Assembly (NCBI RefSeq): GCF_000004195.4
Contig: NC_030683.2
Location: forward strand, 71,395,764 to 71,459,763
DNA from: Xenopus tropicalis
Lineage: Eukaryota > Chordata > Amphibia > Anura > Pipidae
Length of the DNA: 64,000 nucleotides
Reading direction: 5' to 3'
Below the pieces are notes generated by a model. That model was not told where the DNA came from, did no database searches, and saw only the letters and a list, made by a program, of their open reading frames with translations. The position numbers and the translations under genes were made by a program. Positions 22,320 through 32,844 of the stretch are shown here, in pieces. How positions within the stretch are numbered: position 1 is the first letter of the stretch; every line of letters begins with the position of its first letter.

Positions 22320-23116
22320 TGTTAGTTTAATTTTGGGAAGTTAGTGGAAGTTAGTGGGAGTTGGAGGAATTACTAGCAAGTGAGGGCCTAGCTTGTGTTA
22401 TAGCACACTGTAGTAGTGTGAGGAAACTCAGGTTAGTAAGAATGGGCATCTAAAAGCCCCACCAAGGAATGAGTGGGAGTAGCTTCCCAGCGGGTACCCT
22501 TCCAGTCAGGGTAAGTTGATTGTGAGGGTGTAGGAAGGCCCTCTGGGATTCGACAAGTAGTGGTGAACAGTAGTGATGAGCGAATCTGTCCCGTTTCGCC
22601 GAAAAATTCGTGAATCTTTCAAAAGATTCGAGAAACGGCGAAAAATTCACAAAACGGTGAAAATGTTGTGCGTGTCAAAAAAAATTGTCACCCACGACAA
22701 TTTTTTGACGCGCAGCCAATTTTTCTGTGGCAAATTTTTTCATCCGTTTCGCAAAACAATCCGCCAATGGCGCAATGTGGAAATTCGCCGCGAATCCATG
22801 CTTGGCGAAACATTTTGCCCATCTAGTGAAATGTGTTGGACTTTCACTGCAGAGCACCTGGCAAAGCTGGTGTTTTGGGCTAAGTGCTGACCCCTAGGCA
22901 GGCACTGGAGGCTGATGATGAGAGTGGAAGGGAACACTGAAGGGACCAGAAAGTGAACATGCCTGACTCAACCTGACTCTTACGCTAATCTGGCTTGTGT
23001 GAACTGAAAACTATATCCTGTTTCGTTGTAATCTGTGTGCCTGTGTTAAAGAACAAGTGCTGTATTGGTGTGAACCTTGGTGAAAAAATAAAGCGTTGGT
23101 TGTTGCAACTCCCAAC
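22320..23116 (+). mobile_element. Possible LTR interrupted by a MITE
   Basis: TGTTAGTTTAATTTTGGG near 22319 is followed by tandem GGAAGTTAGTGG-type purine repeats, a GC-richer block, and an AATAAA at about 23086 shortly before GCGTTGGTTGTTGCAAC. This is compatible with an LTR of about 540 bp split by the MITE at 22571-22828. Ends and target duplication were not confirmed. Confidence 0.3.
22571..22828. mobile_element. hAT-type MITE, TAGTGATGAGCGAAT family
   Basis: It begins TAGTGATGAGCGAATCTG, followed by CCCGTTTCGCCGAAAAATTCG-like sequence. Near the right end are GCGCAATGTGGAAATTCG and CGCGAATCCATGC, typical of the family. The right tip is altered (GCCCATCTAGTG instead of GCTCATCACTA) and no target duplication is seen. 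Other copies lie at 23408, 32529, 49832, 54539 and 57.8 kb. Confidence 0.75.
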
Positions 23117-23119
23117 ACC

Positions 23120-23342
23120 TTTAATGCCTTTAAGAGGGGCCTGGATGAGTTCTTGAACAATCAGAATATCCAAGGCTATTGTGATACTAATATCTACAGT
23201 TAGTATTAGTGGTTGTATATATAGTTTATGTATGTGAGTGTATAGATTGGTAGGTGTGGGTTGTGTGTGCTGGGTTTACTTGGATGGGTTGAACTTGATG
23301 GACTCTGGTCTTTTTTCAACCCTATGTAACTATGTAACTATA
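23120..23342 (+). mobile_element. CR1-like LINE 3' end
   Basis: The segment ends with GGGTTGAACTTGATGGACTC, then TTTTTTCAACCCTATGTAAC and a second CTATGTAA octamer. A purine-rich GGTTGRACTxGATGG block, a TTTCAACC block and terminal octamer repeats are the layout of CR1-family 3' ends. The upstream part contains GGGGCCTGGATGAGTTC and TTATGTATGTGAGTGTATAG, shared with the copy at 37505-37622. No reverse transcriptase is included, so this is a heavily 5'-truncated insertion. Confidence 0.7.
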
Positions 23343-23407
23343 ACCTTATGTGTTTCCTGGTGTGGGTGACATGATTAAAGGGGTAATTACTCTCTACACC
23401 TTGGTGG

Positions 23408-23677
23408 TAGTGATGAGCGAATTTTTAGCCAGGTATGGATTGGCAGCGAATTTCCGCATTTTGCCATTGGCCAATTGTTTTGCGAAACTTCCATGAAAAT
23501 TCGCGGCGTGTAAAAAACTTTCATCGTGCGTCAAAATTGGTCGCGTCAAATTGGGCACACGATCGCGTAAAAAAAAAAAGAGGTCGCATCAAAAAAATCA
23601 TGGGTGACAAAAAAAGTGCGGGCGTCAAAAAAGACGCCGTTTCGCAAATTTTATGGCAAAACAAGACAGATTAATCA
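23408..23677. mobile_element. hAT-type MITE, TAGTGATGAGCGAAT family, right end decayed
   Basis: It starts TAGTGATGAGCGAATTTTTAG and includes TGGATTGGCAGCGAATTTCC and GCATTTTGCCATTGGC family landmarks. The right part reaches TTTCGCAAATTTTATGGC and ACAAGACAGATTAATCA, a decayed version of the usual ACAGGACAGATTCGCTCATC end. Confidence 0.7.
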
Positions 23678-25878
23678 ATGCTTGGTGGGCATTATAACTT
23701 TTTGCAGCCAGTTTACTTGATTTCAAGCAGAGTGGGACACATATGGGAAAAATTTGCAGAGTGTGGAAAACCTTCCCTCTAGTATGGCACAAGGCTCACC
23801 TGAAAGAAAGTTGTGTGTGAAAAGCGTCTGAAAAACATTCTTCCTAAAAGGCTTAATTTACATATACTGTATATACTATAAGACATACTATTAAACACTC
23901 CTTTTCTACCAGAAATGGTGGGTGAAAGATTATGAGATAATGGTTCTCTATGCTTACTAGAATGCTGGATAAATACAGATATATGCATTTTTCTTGTTGT
24001 AGAACTGACATCGTAATCAGTAGTTTTTCTATAAAGTTTAACAGCCAGCTCATTATGTCAGTTGTAAAATAAAGAACCTTAAAAAAATACATTAGGAATT
24101 ATTCTTAAAACCCTACAGCCAACAAGGGCTTATGCAGTGTATAAACTATACAATTTCCACTCTATTTACCCTTTGCACCACAAATTAATGATTGTATACA
24201 GTATACTGTACATAGTATTTTTTTTTTTAAAAAAGACAATGATGCTTTGCTTAATTTGCCCATTTCATCCACTTTGACTTTAATACAACATTGTTCCTTA
24301 ATTACAAGTACATCAACAGAACAAATATCAGTTTTTCCTTGCTGACTTTTGACATCCAATGATTCTTATTTTAAACATACACACTAGTGCAAGGGTGCTT
24401 TATTCAAGTCTTCAGTGATCTTAGTAGCTAAGGTTTGTTGATTAAGTTCAGATAAAAACTTTTTTAGTCCCTAATTAACCCATTAAAGCATTGGTTTTAA
24501 CTATCCTGCATATCAATATTTTTGTAAGTTTGTCTGCATAGATACTACAGAGGTTTGCACAATTTAATAGGAAAAAATTATAATATCCTACCCTCCCAAA
24601 ATGTTTCCCTCTAATGTCAAACAGCGATAAATATAACCTACATGATCCTACCCCGGAAGACAGCTCAGGGCCAAGAATTATGCTTTGCATTCTATTCCCT
24701 AAAGGAAGCAGCTCAGGGTCAGGAAAAATTGTGTTAACGGTTCCTTCAACAAAAAAAGTCTCAAATACAATTTCTGAATAGCTGTTTAATATTTCCATCT
24801 TAGGGAAGCTATATTGATGCACAGTTTTACCTAAAATACTGAGCCCCTTGCTTGTAAATGCTTCTGTCCTTCACCAAGATCCCTGAAGCTGATTTCTTAA
24901 GAGCACGCCTAGAGTGCCACAGCACAGAGCATGCTTTGGGCTATAAACACCAGTCAGAGAGAAAGTCAAGGAGGTTGGCTCATGGAGGGTCGAAATTCTT
25001 TATAACTTGGCTGAAATAGATTAAAAAAATTATGAAAATTATGTGTTAAATCAAAACATCTGATATTGGTGAAATGGGAATATTTACAACAAAAAGGTCA
25101 TCCACCACTAGTAAAGGAATAGGTGGAGGAATTTTTAACCAGAAGTATTAACCCAAAAACTTGTACTTGTGCATGTAGGAAAGGGGAGAGAGGGTGGGAG
25201 TTGTCTCTTCTTTGATCCAGGCCAAAGAGAAGGGGGGCAGGAGAAGGATTAAAAGGAAGAATGTCTACCTATGTCAGCTAGGGACTACAGGTACCTATTC
25301 CCTAAAGGAAGTATGCACTAATAAATGTTCCTGTACACTTGTACCAGCACCTTGGCTGCTTCTAGCACATGGATGCAACAAATCCCTGGAATTAACACCT
25401 ATCATGAGGAGGTATTATTTGGAGGGCTCTTTTTTATGTTGCACCTACACAAGAAACAACACAAGCAATTACCTGCACAGTCACCCGTAATTTCATGGTT
25501 GGCAGCTGCTAGAGAGTTAACTGACTGCTGGTGCCATTTCAAATAAATACTACTTTGCACAATGTTCGCTAGGTCTGATTTAGATTTTAAAGCTGTGTTG
25601 GCAGAAGGAGGGACAGGTTGAGCTGGCTTGCTTTTGAGTTATCAGACCTATTTCAGATTGCTGACAGAATCTCATATTTTTCAATTTTTTTCCTGCTGTT
25701 AGCATTGATCACAGACGACATTGAAAAAGCTGTGCAGAGTGGTGTCTACTGGATGCCTACTGGTCAGTTAACTCCTTGTTGCTGGCCAGCACGACATCAC
25801 AATGCTGCTGAGCTGAAAATTTGATTTAAGCAGTGGAAAACTGCTTATTTTTAAAAAGAAAAATATAAAATAACAGAA
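23678..25878. other. Stretch with no gene seen
   Basis: The 115-codon minus-strand frame at 24475-24822 has no recognisable motif and no coding-like flanks. Two related GGCAGCTGCTAG/CTGGTGCC and CAGTTAACTCC segments occur between 25.5 and 25.8 kb. No element could be delimited. Confidence 0.5.
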
Positions 25879-25900
25879 ATATATATATATATATATATAT
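25879..25900. repeat. (AT)n microsatellite
   Basis: A simple AT dinucleotide run of about 11 units. Confidence 0.9.
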
Positions 25901-26004
25901 TAAAATGAAACAAAACTCAGGCTGAAAATGAATATACCATTTTTTGTGTACTCTTTTTAAGGAGATTTACATTTCTGTTATTTTACATTTTTGAGAAATA
26001 AGTA

Positions 26005-26092
26005 GTTGGCCCTACAGTTAAGAGTAGTGTTCCTCTTTGTTGTATTATATATAAGAACAAAGAGGAGCACTAGCCTGTACTGTAGGGCCAAC
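26005..26092. repeat. Inverted repeat, 37-bp arms
   Basis: GTTGGCCCTACAGTTAAG at 26005 mirrors the sequence ending GTAGGGCCAAC at 26092, and both arms run inward to CTCTTTGTT/AACAAAGAG around a TATATA-rich loop. One arm read outward gives GTGCTCCTCTTTGTTCTTATATATA. That matches the segment found upstream of the hammerhead-like motif at 27.25 kb. It is probably the same family arranged head to head. Confidence 0.75.
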
Positions 26093-26109
26093 TGTCTCAG
26101 GTGCAGGTA

Positions 26110-26301
26110 AAGAAAAAAGAGTACCGTTATCACAGGAACTTCTCAAAAAGAAAAGTGTTTTATTTACAAAATTCCAATGTTTTGAGCAGCAGCTGTGCTC
26201 TTTCCCTGAGGAAGAGCACAGCTGGTGCTCGAAACATGGACATTTTGTAAATAAAACATAAAACACTTTTTTTAGAAGTACCTGTGAGTGCGATACTTTT
26301 T
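26110..26301. mobile_element. Palindromic Penelope-like fragment (putative)
   Basis: The right half (26206-26301, plus strand) carries a hammerhead-like motif, then TTTTGTAAATAAAACATAAA and GTACCTGTGAGTGCG. The left half (26110-26200) is its mirror, with CACAGGAACTTCT and TTTTATTTACAAAATTCCA. The two therefore form a roughly 190-bp inverted duplication centred near 26205. No coding sequence. Confidence 0.6.
26204..26240 (+). ncRNA. Hammerhead-ribozyme-like motif, copy 2 (decayed)
   Basis: CTGAGGA (26206-26212), an extra A, a perfect 6-bp stem II (GAGCAC 26214-26219 with GTGCTC 26225-26230, loop AGCTG), then GAAAC (26231-26235). The following ATGG replaces GTTGG/GTC, as expected from CpG decay, so the cleavage triplet is lost. 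Stem II is the longest of the four copies. Confidence 0.45.
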
Positions 26302-27159
26302 CTCTTTAAATCCAACTCTGCTGCAGTTTTATTCATTGGATAGCTAATTATGTGGAGGGTCAGGGTACATTCTCTGCTCTTGTTTAAAAAAGTACCAGTT
26401 TTTTGAAGCCACTTGATATAGATGCTGATGCTTATAGTCTCTAGTTGCTGTCTGCCCTTTCTGACATTTACATATATGAAGATCAGTCATATTGAAATAT
26501 AGTCATTTCAGTAATTAATATAACCAGTCCAACTGTGAATTAACAGCTAGCATATATATTATATCTTTTAATATTACCTTGCTCATAATTTATATAACAT
26601 AATATATATGATTTATTTCATTTTTATTTTTTATAGTTTTTGTATATTGTTCTTGGATTTCTCACATTTCCATTTTACCTTGAACAATTAGATTTTTCTG
26701 CAAACTGTAGAAGAGCAATGTAGAAATACCTCAAACAGAAGTATCTAACAGTAAACAATTTTAGTTTCAAGATGTGCATCATTTCAATGTTTAATTTACA
26801 TCATTAAATTGTCAGTTTTCTAAAACTCGTATTTCTATTCATTTCAGCTTCCACTTTCTGAATACCACATGCTGGAATATCTATTACATTAGGTCCTGAA
26901 CCCTTGTCTCATCTTTTTTACTTGGCTGATTTCTAGGCATTTAATAAATTTCTGTAAAACTTCCAAAGTGGCAAATCTTTTATTAAGGTAGGAAAACATT
27001 TTTGAGCAATACATTTATCATATGTTTTTCTACATATATTTACAGTATGTATATAGAGGTGTACATCTGGCCCATGAATAAAATGTTAAAGCAGGTACTG
27101 TACAACTGTAACCATACTTAACTATACAGTATATTAAATACTATATATACATGGAATAA

Positions 27160-27310
27160 GTGTCAGCACTCAAAGGGTTTTCATACCTTGTCAAAAAAGT
27201 CATCAAGGCTGGTATGTTGCAAAGGTGAGTATTTATTACCAACGTTTCAGTCCTCACTGGGACTTTCATCAGGGAATACTATATATATATACAAGAAACA
27301 AAAGGAGCAC
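27160..27310 (-). mobile_element. Penelope-like element fragment (putative)
   Basis: Minus-strand order: GGAGTGCTCCTTTTGTTTC, a TATATA tract, the hammerhead-like motif (27232-27280), AATAAATACTCACC, then CCCTTTGAGTGCTGACAC at 27177-27160. This is the most complete copy of the module seen here. No reverse transcriptase or GIY-YIG sequence is nearby. Confidence 0.55.
27232..27280 (-). ncRNA. Hammerhead-ribozyme-like motif, copy 3 (most intact)
   Basis: Minus strand: the core CTGATGA (27272-27266), one extra A, a perfect 5-bp stem II (AGTCC with GGACT, 6-nt loop CAGTGA), then GAAAC (27248-27244) and the cleavage-type triplet GTT (27243-27241). TATTCC before the core pairs with GGTAATA after the cleavage site with one bulge, forming stem I. 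Together these satisfy the type I hammerhead layout. Caveats are the extra A before stem II and a helix III of only ACGT without loop, which would favour action as a dimer or loss of activity. Confidence 0.55.
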
Positions 27311-27369
27311 TCCCTACAAACAATCAACTGCTCCAGGTGCTGACCAGAAGTTTATGTAATTCTCCCTGT

Positions 27370-27450
27370 TCTCCATGTTCGCGGATGACTAATCTCCCCG
27401 AAATGCCATCCCACCGGCGAAAATGTAAATCGCCGGTGAAGGCCTATTAA
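27370..27450. repeat. Short Xenopus repeat with 9-bp hairpin
   Basis: CACCGGCGA (27412-27420) pairs with TCGCCGGTG (27430-27438). Flanks such as GACTAATCTCCCCGAAATGC belong to a dispersed Xenopus repeat that I recognise. Outer limits are unclear. Confidence 0.5.
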
Positions 27451-27639
27451 ATTGTCTTCTTCTAAAAATGTAACCACATGGTGCTGCAAAAAATAGGATA
27501 TCACTATTTAAATTTAAAATACTCCACAAGGTATTTCTGTAGTTTTCCTGACATTTTGATTAGAAAGTCTGAACCAAGAAAAAATGGGCAGTTTTGACCT
27601 TCACAAAGGTATAACTAACCCTTGAAGATCTTTTGAGTG

Positions 27640-28215
27640 TTTCCCTTTAGAGTTTATACAGTGAAGGTGGAAGGGTATTTAAGATGTAGAACTTGAATAT
27701 CCCATGTTTTCCTGAAAGGCTATTTCTTGTCTGTGGAACCTGAAGATGACATGTATTCCTAGAAGACTACCGGTATTTCTTTTGACTTTATGCAGTGTGG
27801 GTGGTAGGGTAACCAAGATATATCTGTGGAATTTGAATATCCTATGTTGTCCTGGAAGGCTATTACCCTACCACCCACAGTGTGGGTGATAGGGTAGTCA
27901 AGCTATTTTTGTGAAATTGAACGTGCCATGTTTTTCTGGAAGACTATTTATTTAGAGTTTATACAGTGCGAGTGGTAGGGTAGTCAAGATATGTCTGTGA
28001 ACTTGTAGATGCCTTGTTTTTATGGAATAATATTTCATTATAGTTTATACAGTGTGGTTGGTAGGCTAGTCAAGTTATGTCTGTGGAACTTGAAAATGAC
28101 ATGTTTTCCTAAAAGGCTATTGCTTTAGACTTTATACAGCTTGGGTGGTTGGGTAATCAAGTTATATTTGTAGAACTAAATGCTGTGTTTTTTTGGAAGG
28201 CTATTTATTTTACTG
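27640..28215. repeat. Divergent 87-bp tandem repeat, about 6 copies
   Basis: A unit containing TTTATACAGTGTGGGTGGTAGGGTA, then CAAGATATGTCTGTGGAAC and CATGTTTTCCTGGAAGGC recurs with anchors near 27655, 27788, 27880, 27958, 28043 and 28131. Most spacings are 78-92 bp, with one longer gap. Copies differ by many substitutions, so the array is old. Near 27870 one copy is flanked by an inverted CCCTACCACCCACA. Confidence 0.8.
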
Positions 28216-28945
28216 TCAGTTTAAAGTATCTAATTGTTTAATTCTGAAATCAGGTTAAAAGAATTCCAGGTAATCTATGTTCTAACCCAAATGTAAGGCA
28301 TATTCAGATTCAGCTTTGCATATAATAAATGCTCAATCCAGACCAGATTGAAAAGGGAAACCCAATGGTAAAACTTTGGTCCAAAGCAAAGGTGAGATTT
28401 CAGAGCAAACCAGTTGACCCTTACATTCTTATTCAGATGACAATGTCTATACTGTAAAATCAGGGATACAAGAACATGCCCTCATACAATATAACCCTAC
28501 AAATATATATTGTCAAGAAAGGCATAAATACTCTGGTAAAACGCATTGTCATCTTTTATTGACCCTTTACCTGGCACATATCAACACTGTATAATTCGCA
28601 GCCTTCGTGAGCAAGATTACAAAATGTATTCTGCTTTCTTTCTTCTGGAACCTCGGTATAGAAATGAATTGTAACAAATTTCCTTGCCAAACTGGGACAA
28701 TTTAACTCTTTTAAACTGCAGTGGCTTCTACTCTTTTATTTGAGCCTTTTATATGTATTTTCATTATTTTTTTTCTTTTTAAAGGGCAATATTAATGCGT
28801 AGGAGACCCCACTGAGGGTTGTACAATGCTTTTGACCAGTACACAGTAGAATTCTGTGATCTCCTGTTTGTTTTTTAGAAGTGTAACCCAAAACAGAATT
28901 ACATCACTGGTGATACAGTTGTCAGTGCTAAAATGGAAATTTCAA

Positions 28946-29060
28946 GTATGGGATCTATTATCCGGAATGCTTTGGATCCAAAGTTTTCTGTATAAGGAAT
29001 CTTTATGTAATTTAGAATGCCTTGCCCTAAAGCTGCTATACAATACAAGCTGTTTTCTTT
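28946..29060. mobile_element. Fragment of ACAGGTATAGGATCC-type repeat
   Basis: GTATGGGATCTATTATCCGG, then AATGCTTTGGATC and TTTCTGTATAAGGAATC match the left end of that Xenopus family. It is truncated after about 100 bp. Confidence 0.6.
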
Positions 29061-31170
29061 TTGTTGCTGTGAAAAAGCTAAAAGGTATACATTTTTTATT
29101 ACACAATTTTTTCACCAAATATTTTCTAGTATGGGCATAATTCTCTTTATGTGGCTTAACCCTTTTGCTATTACCATGAGCAGTGTAACAGTGCTGTAGC
29201 TACACGTGACTGACAGAGTATTGAAAGATTTGTGTCCAGTCGGAGCAGCTCAGAACATTCATGCTAAATTAGATCTTTTAATTCCAAGTCTCAAGGATCC
29301 TACAGCATAGCCAGCTGTGCTAGGAGCTTCTTACTATAAACTGTGCTGTGTGCTAGGGCAGTAAATTTTCTTTAGACTTCTCATGGCACAAAAGGATGGC
29401 AAAATAGCTCCCGCATGTCTAATGCATATACAGTGCAGGTGGCACTAAGAAAGGGACATCTGCTGCCGGATGTATTTAGGAAAAAGGGATGTCGTAAAAA
29501 TATATATTTAAGTTTGAGTAAATTTTTAGGGTATGAATTAAATTAGAAATAAAGAGAGTTTTATAGTGACAGGCTTTGATCAAATAGTTTGGGTTTACAC
29601 TGACTATTTCTTGTATACTGGGTTTCTATGCTAGGGCCTCTGTATTGGTTATCCTATGGGCTAAATATTTATATATATAAAAAAAAAAAAGACACACTCT
29701 TGGGGCTATAGAAACCCCAAGCCACAAAGTGCACAAACAGCATTAAGCATTTGTACACACCCAACTGTTTGCTGAGTGTATATATTGCAAACATGTTTTT
29801 GAAACAAACACCTGTTATTATATTATAAATTATATAGGAAGAGCAACATTCCCATGCAGTTCATAGCTACCACTACATTACATCATTAAATTTCATATGC
29901 TAATAGCATATGCACGCTTTAATATTTAATTTAAAAATGCCCTCCATGGGGTTATGTAAGGATTTACACCTTCATGTTCAAGTTCCACAAGACCATTAGG
30001 TATCTTACACAATAGTCAGCCTGTAATTTTGCTGACTGTGACTGTATTGCACAATTTCATAGCCCAATTTCCTAGTCTCTGGATATGCATTATAAGTCCT
30101 AAAGGTGTTAGCAGTACCGCCTTAATATGTGCAGAATTATCAGATTATGCTGCTACTTGGCACTGGATTTATCTTGAGGCTTTGGAATAGTGTAATACAA
30201 TCATAATCAGCAACATTACAAGCTGACAAACATGTAAGATCCAGGTTGGATGGTAAATGGCATGAGATCCTATAAGTCATTGTTAGCACTAATGAATAAG
30301 CTGTGTAGGTAAACTCTAATATAACACAGCAGGATGATGATGATGATGATGATAACCTTAAACAAAAATATGTATTGAAGAAAAAAGCTGTCACAACAGG
30401 TCTTCATGCATCGGGATTAACCCTGCATGTTTGTTTCAAAAATGTTTTAGGGGGTGCCATTCCCTTGGCCATGCACTGGGTTCCTTAAATTTGGGGAGTC
30501 CAGAAGTGATGGTATTCTTTTGAACTTAAAAAACAAAGGCATGAATCTATACACAACCCTAGAGGGCATTTTTTTTATTTATATTAAAGGGTATAATGTT
30601 TCTGGATTATGACTCCCAGGATGCTGTAAACCTTGATAACCTTTAAGGGTATTCTGGAACATGTATTTCAGCAAAGTTTAGTAAAGTATGGTTTATTCAC
30701 AGTGTTTAGATCCCCCTTTAAATGTATTTTCCAAAGCTCCTTTCAAAAATACCTACTCTTGAGAGAAAACGAAAGAGTAAAACCATATCTATGTGAAATG
30801 AAAAACATAAACCCTTAAATAATGAGCCAAACCTAAAATTGCATCTGCTGTCTAAGCTGTATACAGGGATATAGGGTAAAGAGATATATTTTCACTGGAA
30901 AAGGAAGAGAAAAGCCAAGACGAAATAGAACAGCATGAAGGGCAGAGCATGTCAGGTTTACAAAGAGGCGGAAGGAATGGGCAAACAACATCACAGATAC
31001 TGTAGATGTACTGTTGAGTTACAGTAGGTGTCAAAGTGGGAGAGATGGCACTGAAACCATGTATATGTTTCAGGTAACACTACTGTTTAATGAAGACCGT
31101 TTCCAAATCTCAGTCTTTCCCTTTTACATTGTAATGAGCTGCATAGACTGTAAAGGCTTTAGTTGGCCAT
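29061..31170. other. AT-rich stretch, no gene seen
   Basis: No coding region. A (GAT)7 microsatellite lies at 30333-30353 and an A12 run near 29680. Confidence 0.55.
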
Positions 31171-31789
31171 CTTGTCATGCAACACCACACAACACCATGC
31201 AGCAGCACAAGATTTTGTAGCATTTTACAAAATCTGATCACAGAGTTTCAGTCTGGGATGCAATTCAATTCAGAAAAACTTATCTCACTGTTTATCACGT
31301 AAAAACTCTATTGAAGTCTATGGGGGAAAAAACTGGAACTGTACAAGGAGAAGTTTTTTTTTTTACCTTGAATTGAATCTCGTCCATGACTTTTCACATG
31401 GTAAACTGCAACATAACTTTTTCTCACTGAATTAAATGTGGCCTAAAGGAGGAGCGACTTTTTTCGAATTGAAATACATTGACTGTCGGTTGCAGATACA
31501 TGAACAAAACACACCATCTGACTTTGGGCCAGATTCTTTTGGTTTATTACGTGAACACTCAAGATTCAATTAGAAGAGAAAGAACGTCTCTTTTCTCAGT
31601 TCCATTTTTTCCCTATACACTTCTTTGATGCAAAAAATCTTGAATTCTGAATTAAATTGCGTCTCGAATTAAATCTTGTTCCTGAGTTTTCACATGAAAA
31701 ACATTTTTCTCACTGAACTTAATCTGGCCCTTTGTAGGATCCTACAAAATGTGGTGTTGCATGATATTGCGTGCTGTTACATAACAAGA
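31171..31789. mobile_element. Large foldback MITE, 619 bp
   Basis: The left end CTTGTCATGCAACACCAC, with CAGCAGCACAAGATTTTGTAG further in, is roughly mirrored by CTACAAAATGTGGTGTTGC and GTTACATAACAAG at the right. Inside, a second pair of arms (about 31255-31440 and 31540-31735) shares AATTGAATCTCG, TTTTCACATG and TTTTTCTCACTGAA-type blocks. No transposase. Confidence 0.6.
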
Positions 31790-32234
31790 CCAGAAAAAAA
31801 TCTTGCCAACAAAATCTCCCATGGACTTAAGTTCTAAAATCCTTTTCTATAAAACAGACCCCACTTTACAGCTTTTCACCCTCTTGCTACAATCTGCCCA
31901 GCCTAGTACCTGCACTGCCTGGTCCAGTGTCCTACCCTCCCTTTCTACGTCTCACTGTTAATTCTGCATATAATAACTATATATATTATCTATTGTTTTA
32001 TCAGTGTCATGGTTGCAATCTTTACATGCAATTGTCACGACCATGTTGGTTTTGTCTGTCTTGGGAAAATAATGCATCATTGCAAGCCCACAGTCTGTGG
32101 CAGTGACTGGTATCTCAAATGGCTAGGATTCAGATTTAGTAGAAGTAATATTTTATTCAGCAGCAAGGGCTGTCTTGTATTATATAAAAAAAAAAACTTG
32201 TAAAAAAACATGTAAAACTGATGGACAAGAATTA

Positions 32235-32400
32235 ATTTGATATGAAATTCAATTCAGAAAAACTTCATCTCATAATGAAAACTCTGTTGAAGTCTATGGG
32301 AAAAAATAGAACTGAGTTAGGAGAAAAGTTTTTTCTCCTCAAATTGAATCTTGTCCATAATTTTTAACATGATAAACAGTAAGATAACTTTATCTCCACC
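32235..32400. repeat. Second copy of the 31.3 kb repeat arm
   Basis: AAATTCAATTCAGAAAAACTT, AAAACTCTGTTGAAGTCTATGGG and TTGAATCTTGTCCATAATTTT are close matches, in the same order and orientation, to 31260-31400. Only this arm is present. Confidence 0.75.
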
Positions 32401-32528
32401 AATATCCCAATACTGGTGTAACGTCCTTTTGGAATAGTCTGTCCAGGAACTGTATGTTGGTCTCTTAGAGAAAGAAAGAGGGGTGGAAAGGTTCACGTCT
32501 CCACAATCATGAAGCCTATGCAACAGTA

Positions 32529-32844
32529 TAGTGATGAGCAAATTTGTCCCATTTCACCGAAAAATTTGCTAAACTGCTGAAAAATTTGCAAGAAAAATTG
32601 TGAAATGCAGAAAAAATTATGAAATGCAGCTACCATGCAACTTTTTTGACTTGTCTGACTTGTTGACACAACCGTGGTTTTTCTGACGTGACTGCAACTT
32701 TTTTCTCACTCCAAATACATTAGTTGCTAATGGGCTTTTTCTCTGCAAATTTTTTGCTGCAGCTAATTTTAACAGCATATGCCAATGGCGAAATGCAGAA
32801 TTTCACAGCGAATCCATGCCTTGCGAAAAAAGTCGCTCCTTATT
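32529..32844. mobile_element. hAT-type MITE, TAGTGATGAGCGAAT family, decayed
   Basis: It starts TAGTGATGAGCAAATTTGTC and ends in CAGCGAATCCATGCCTTGCG then TCGCTCCTTATTA. CpGs are largely converted to TpG/CpA compared with the copy at 49832, indicating an older insertion. Confidence 0.7.

Noticed and set aside
24475..24822. 115-codon minus-strand open frame
   Set aside because: No recognisable motif, codon pattern or splice context; this length is expected by chance in 64 kb.
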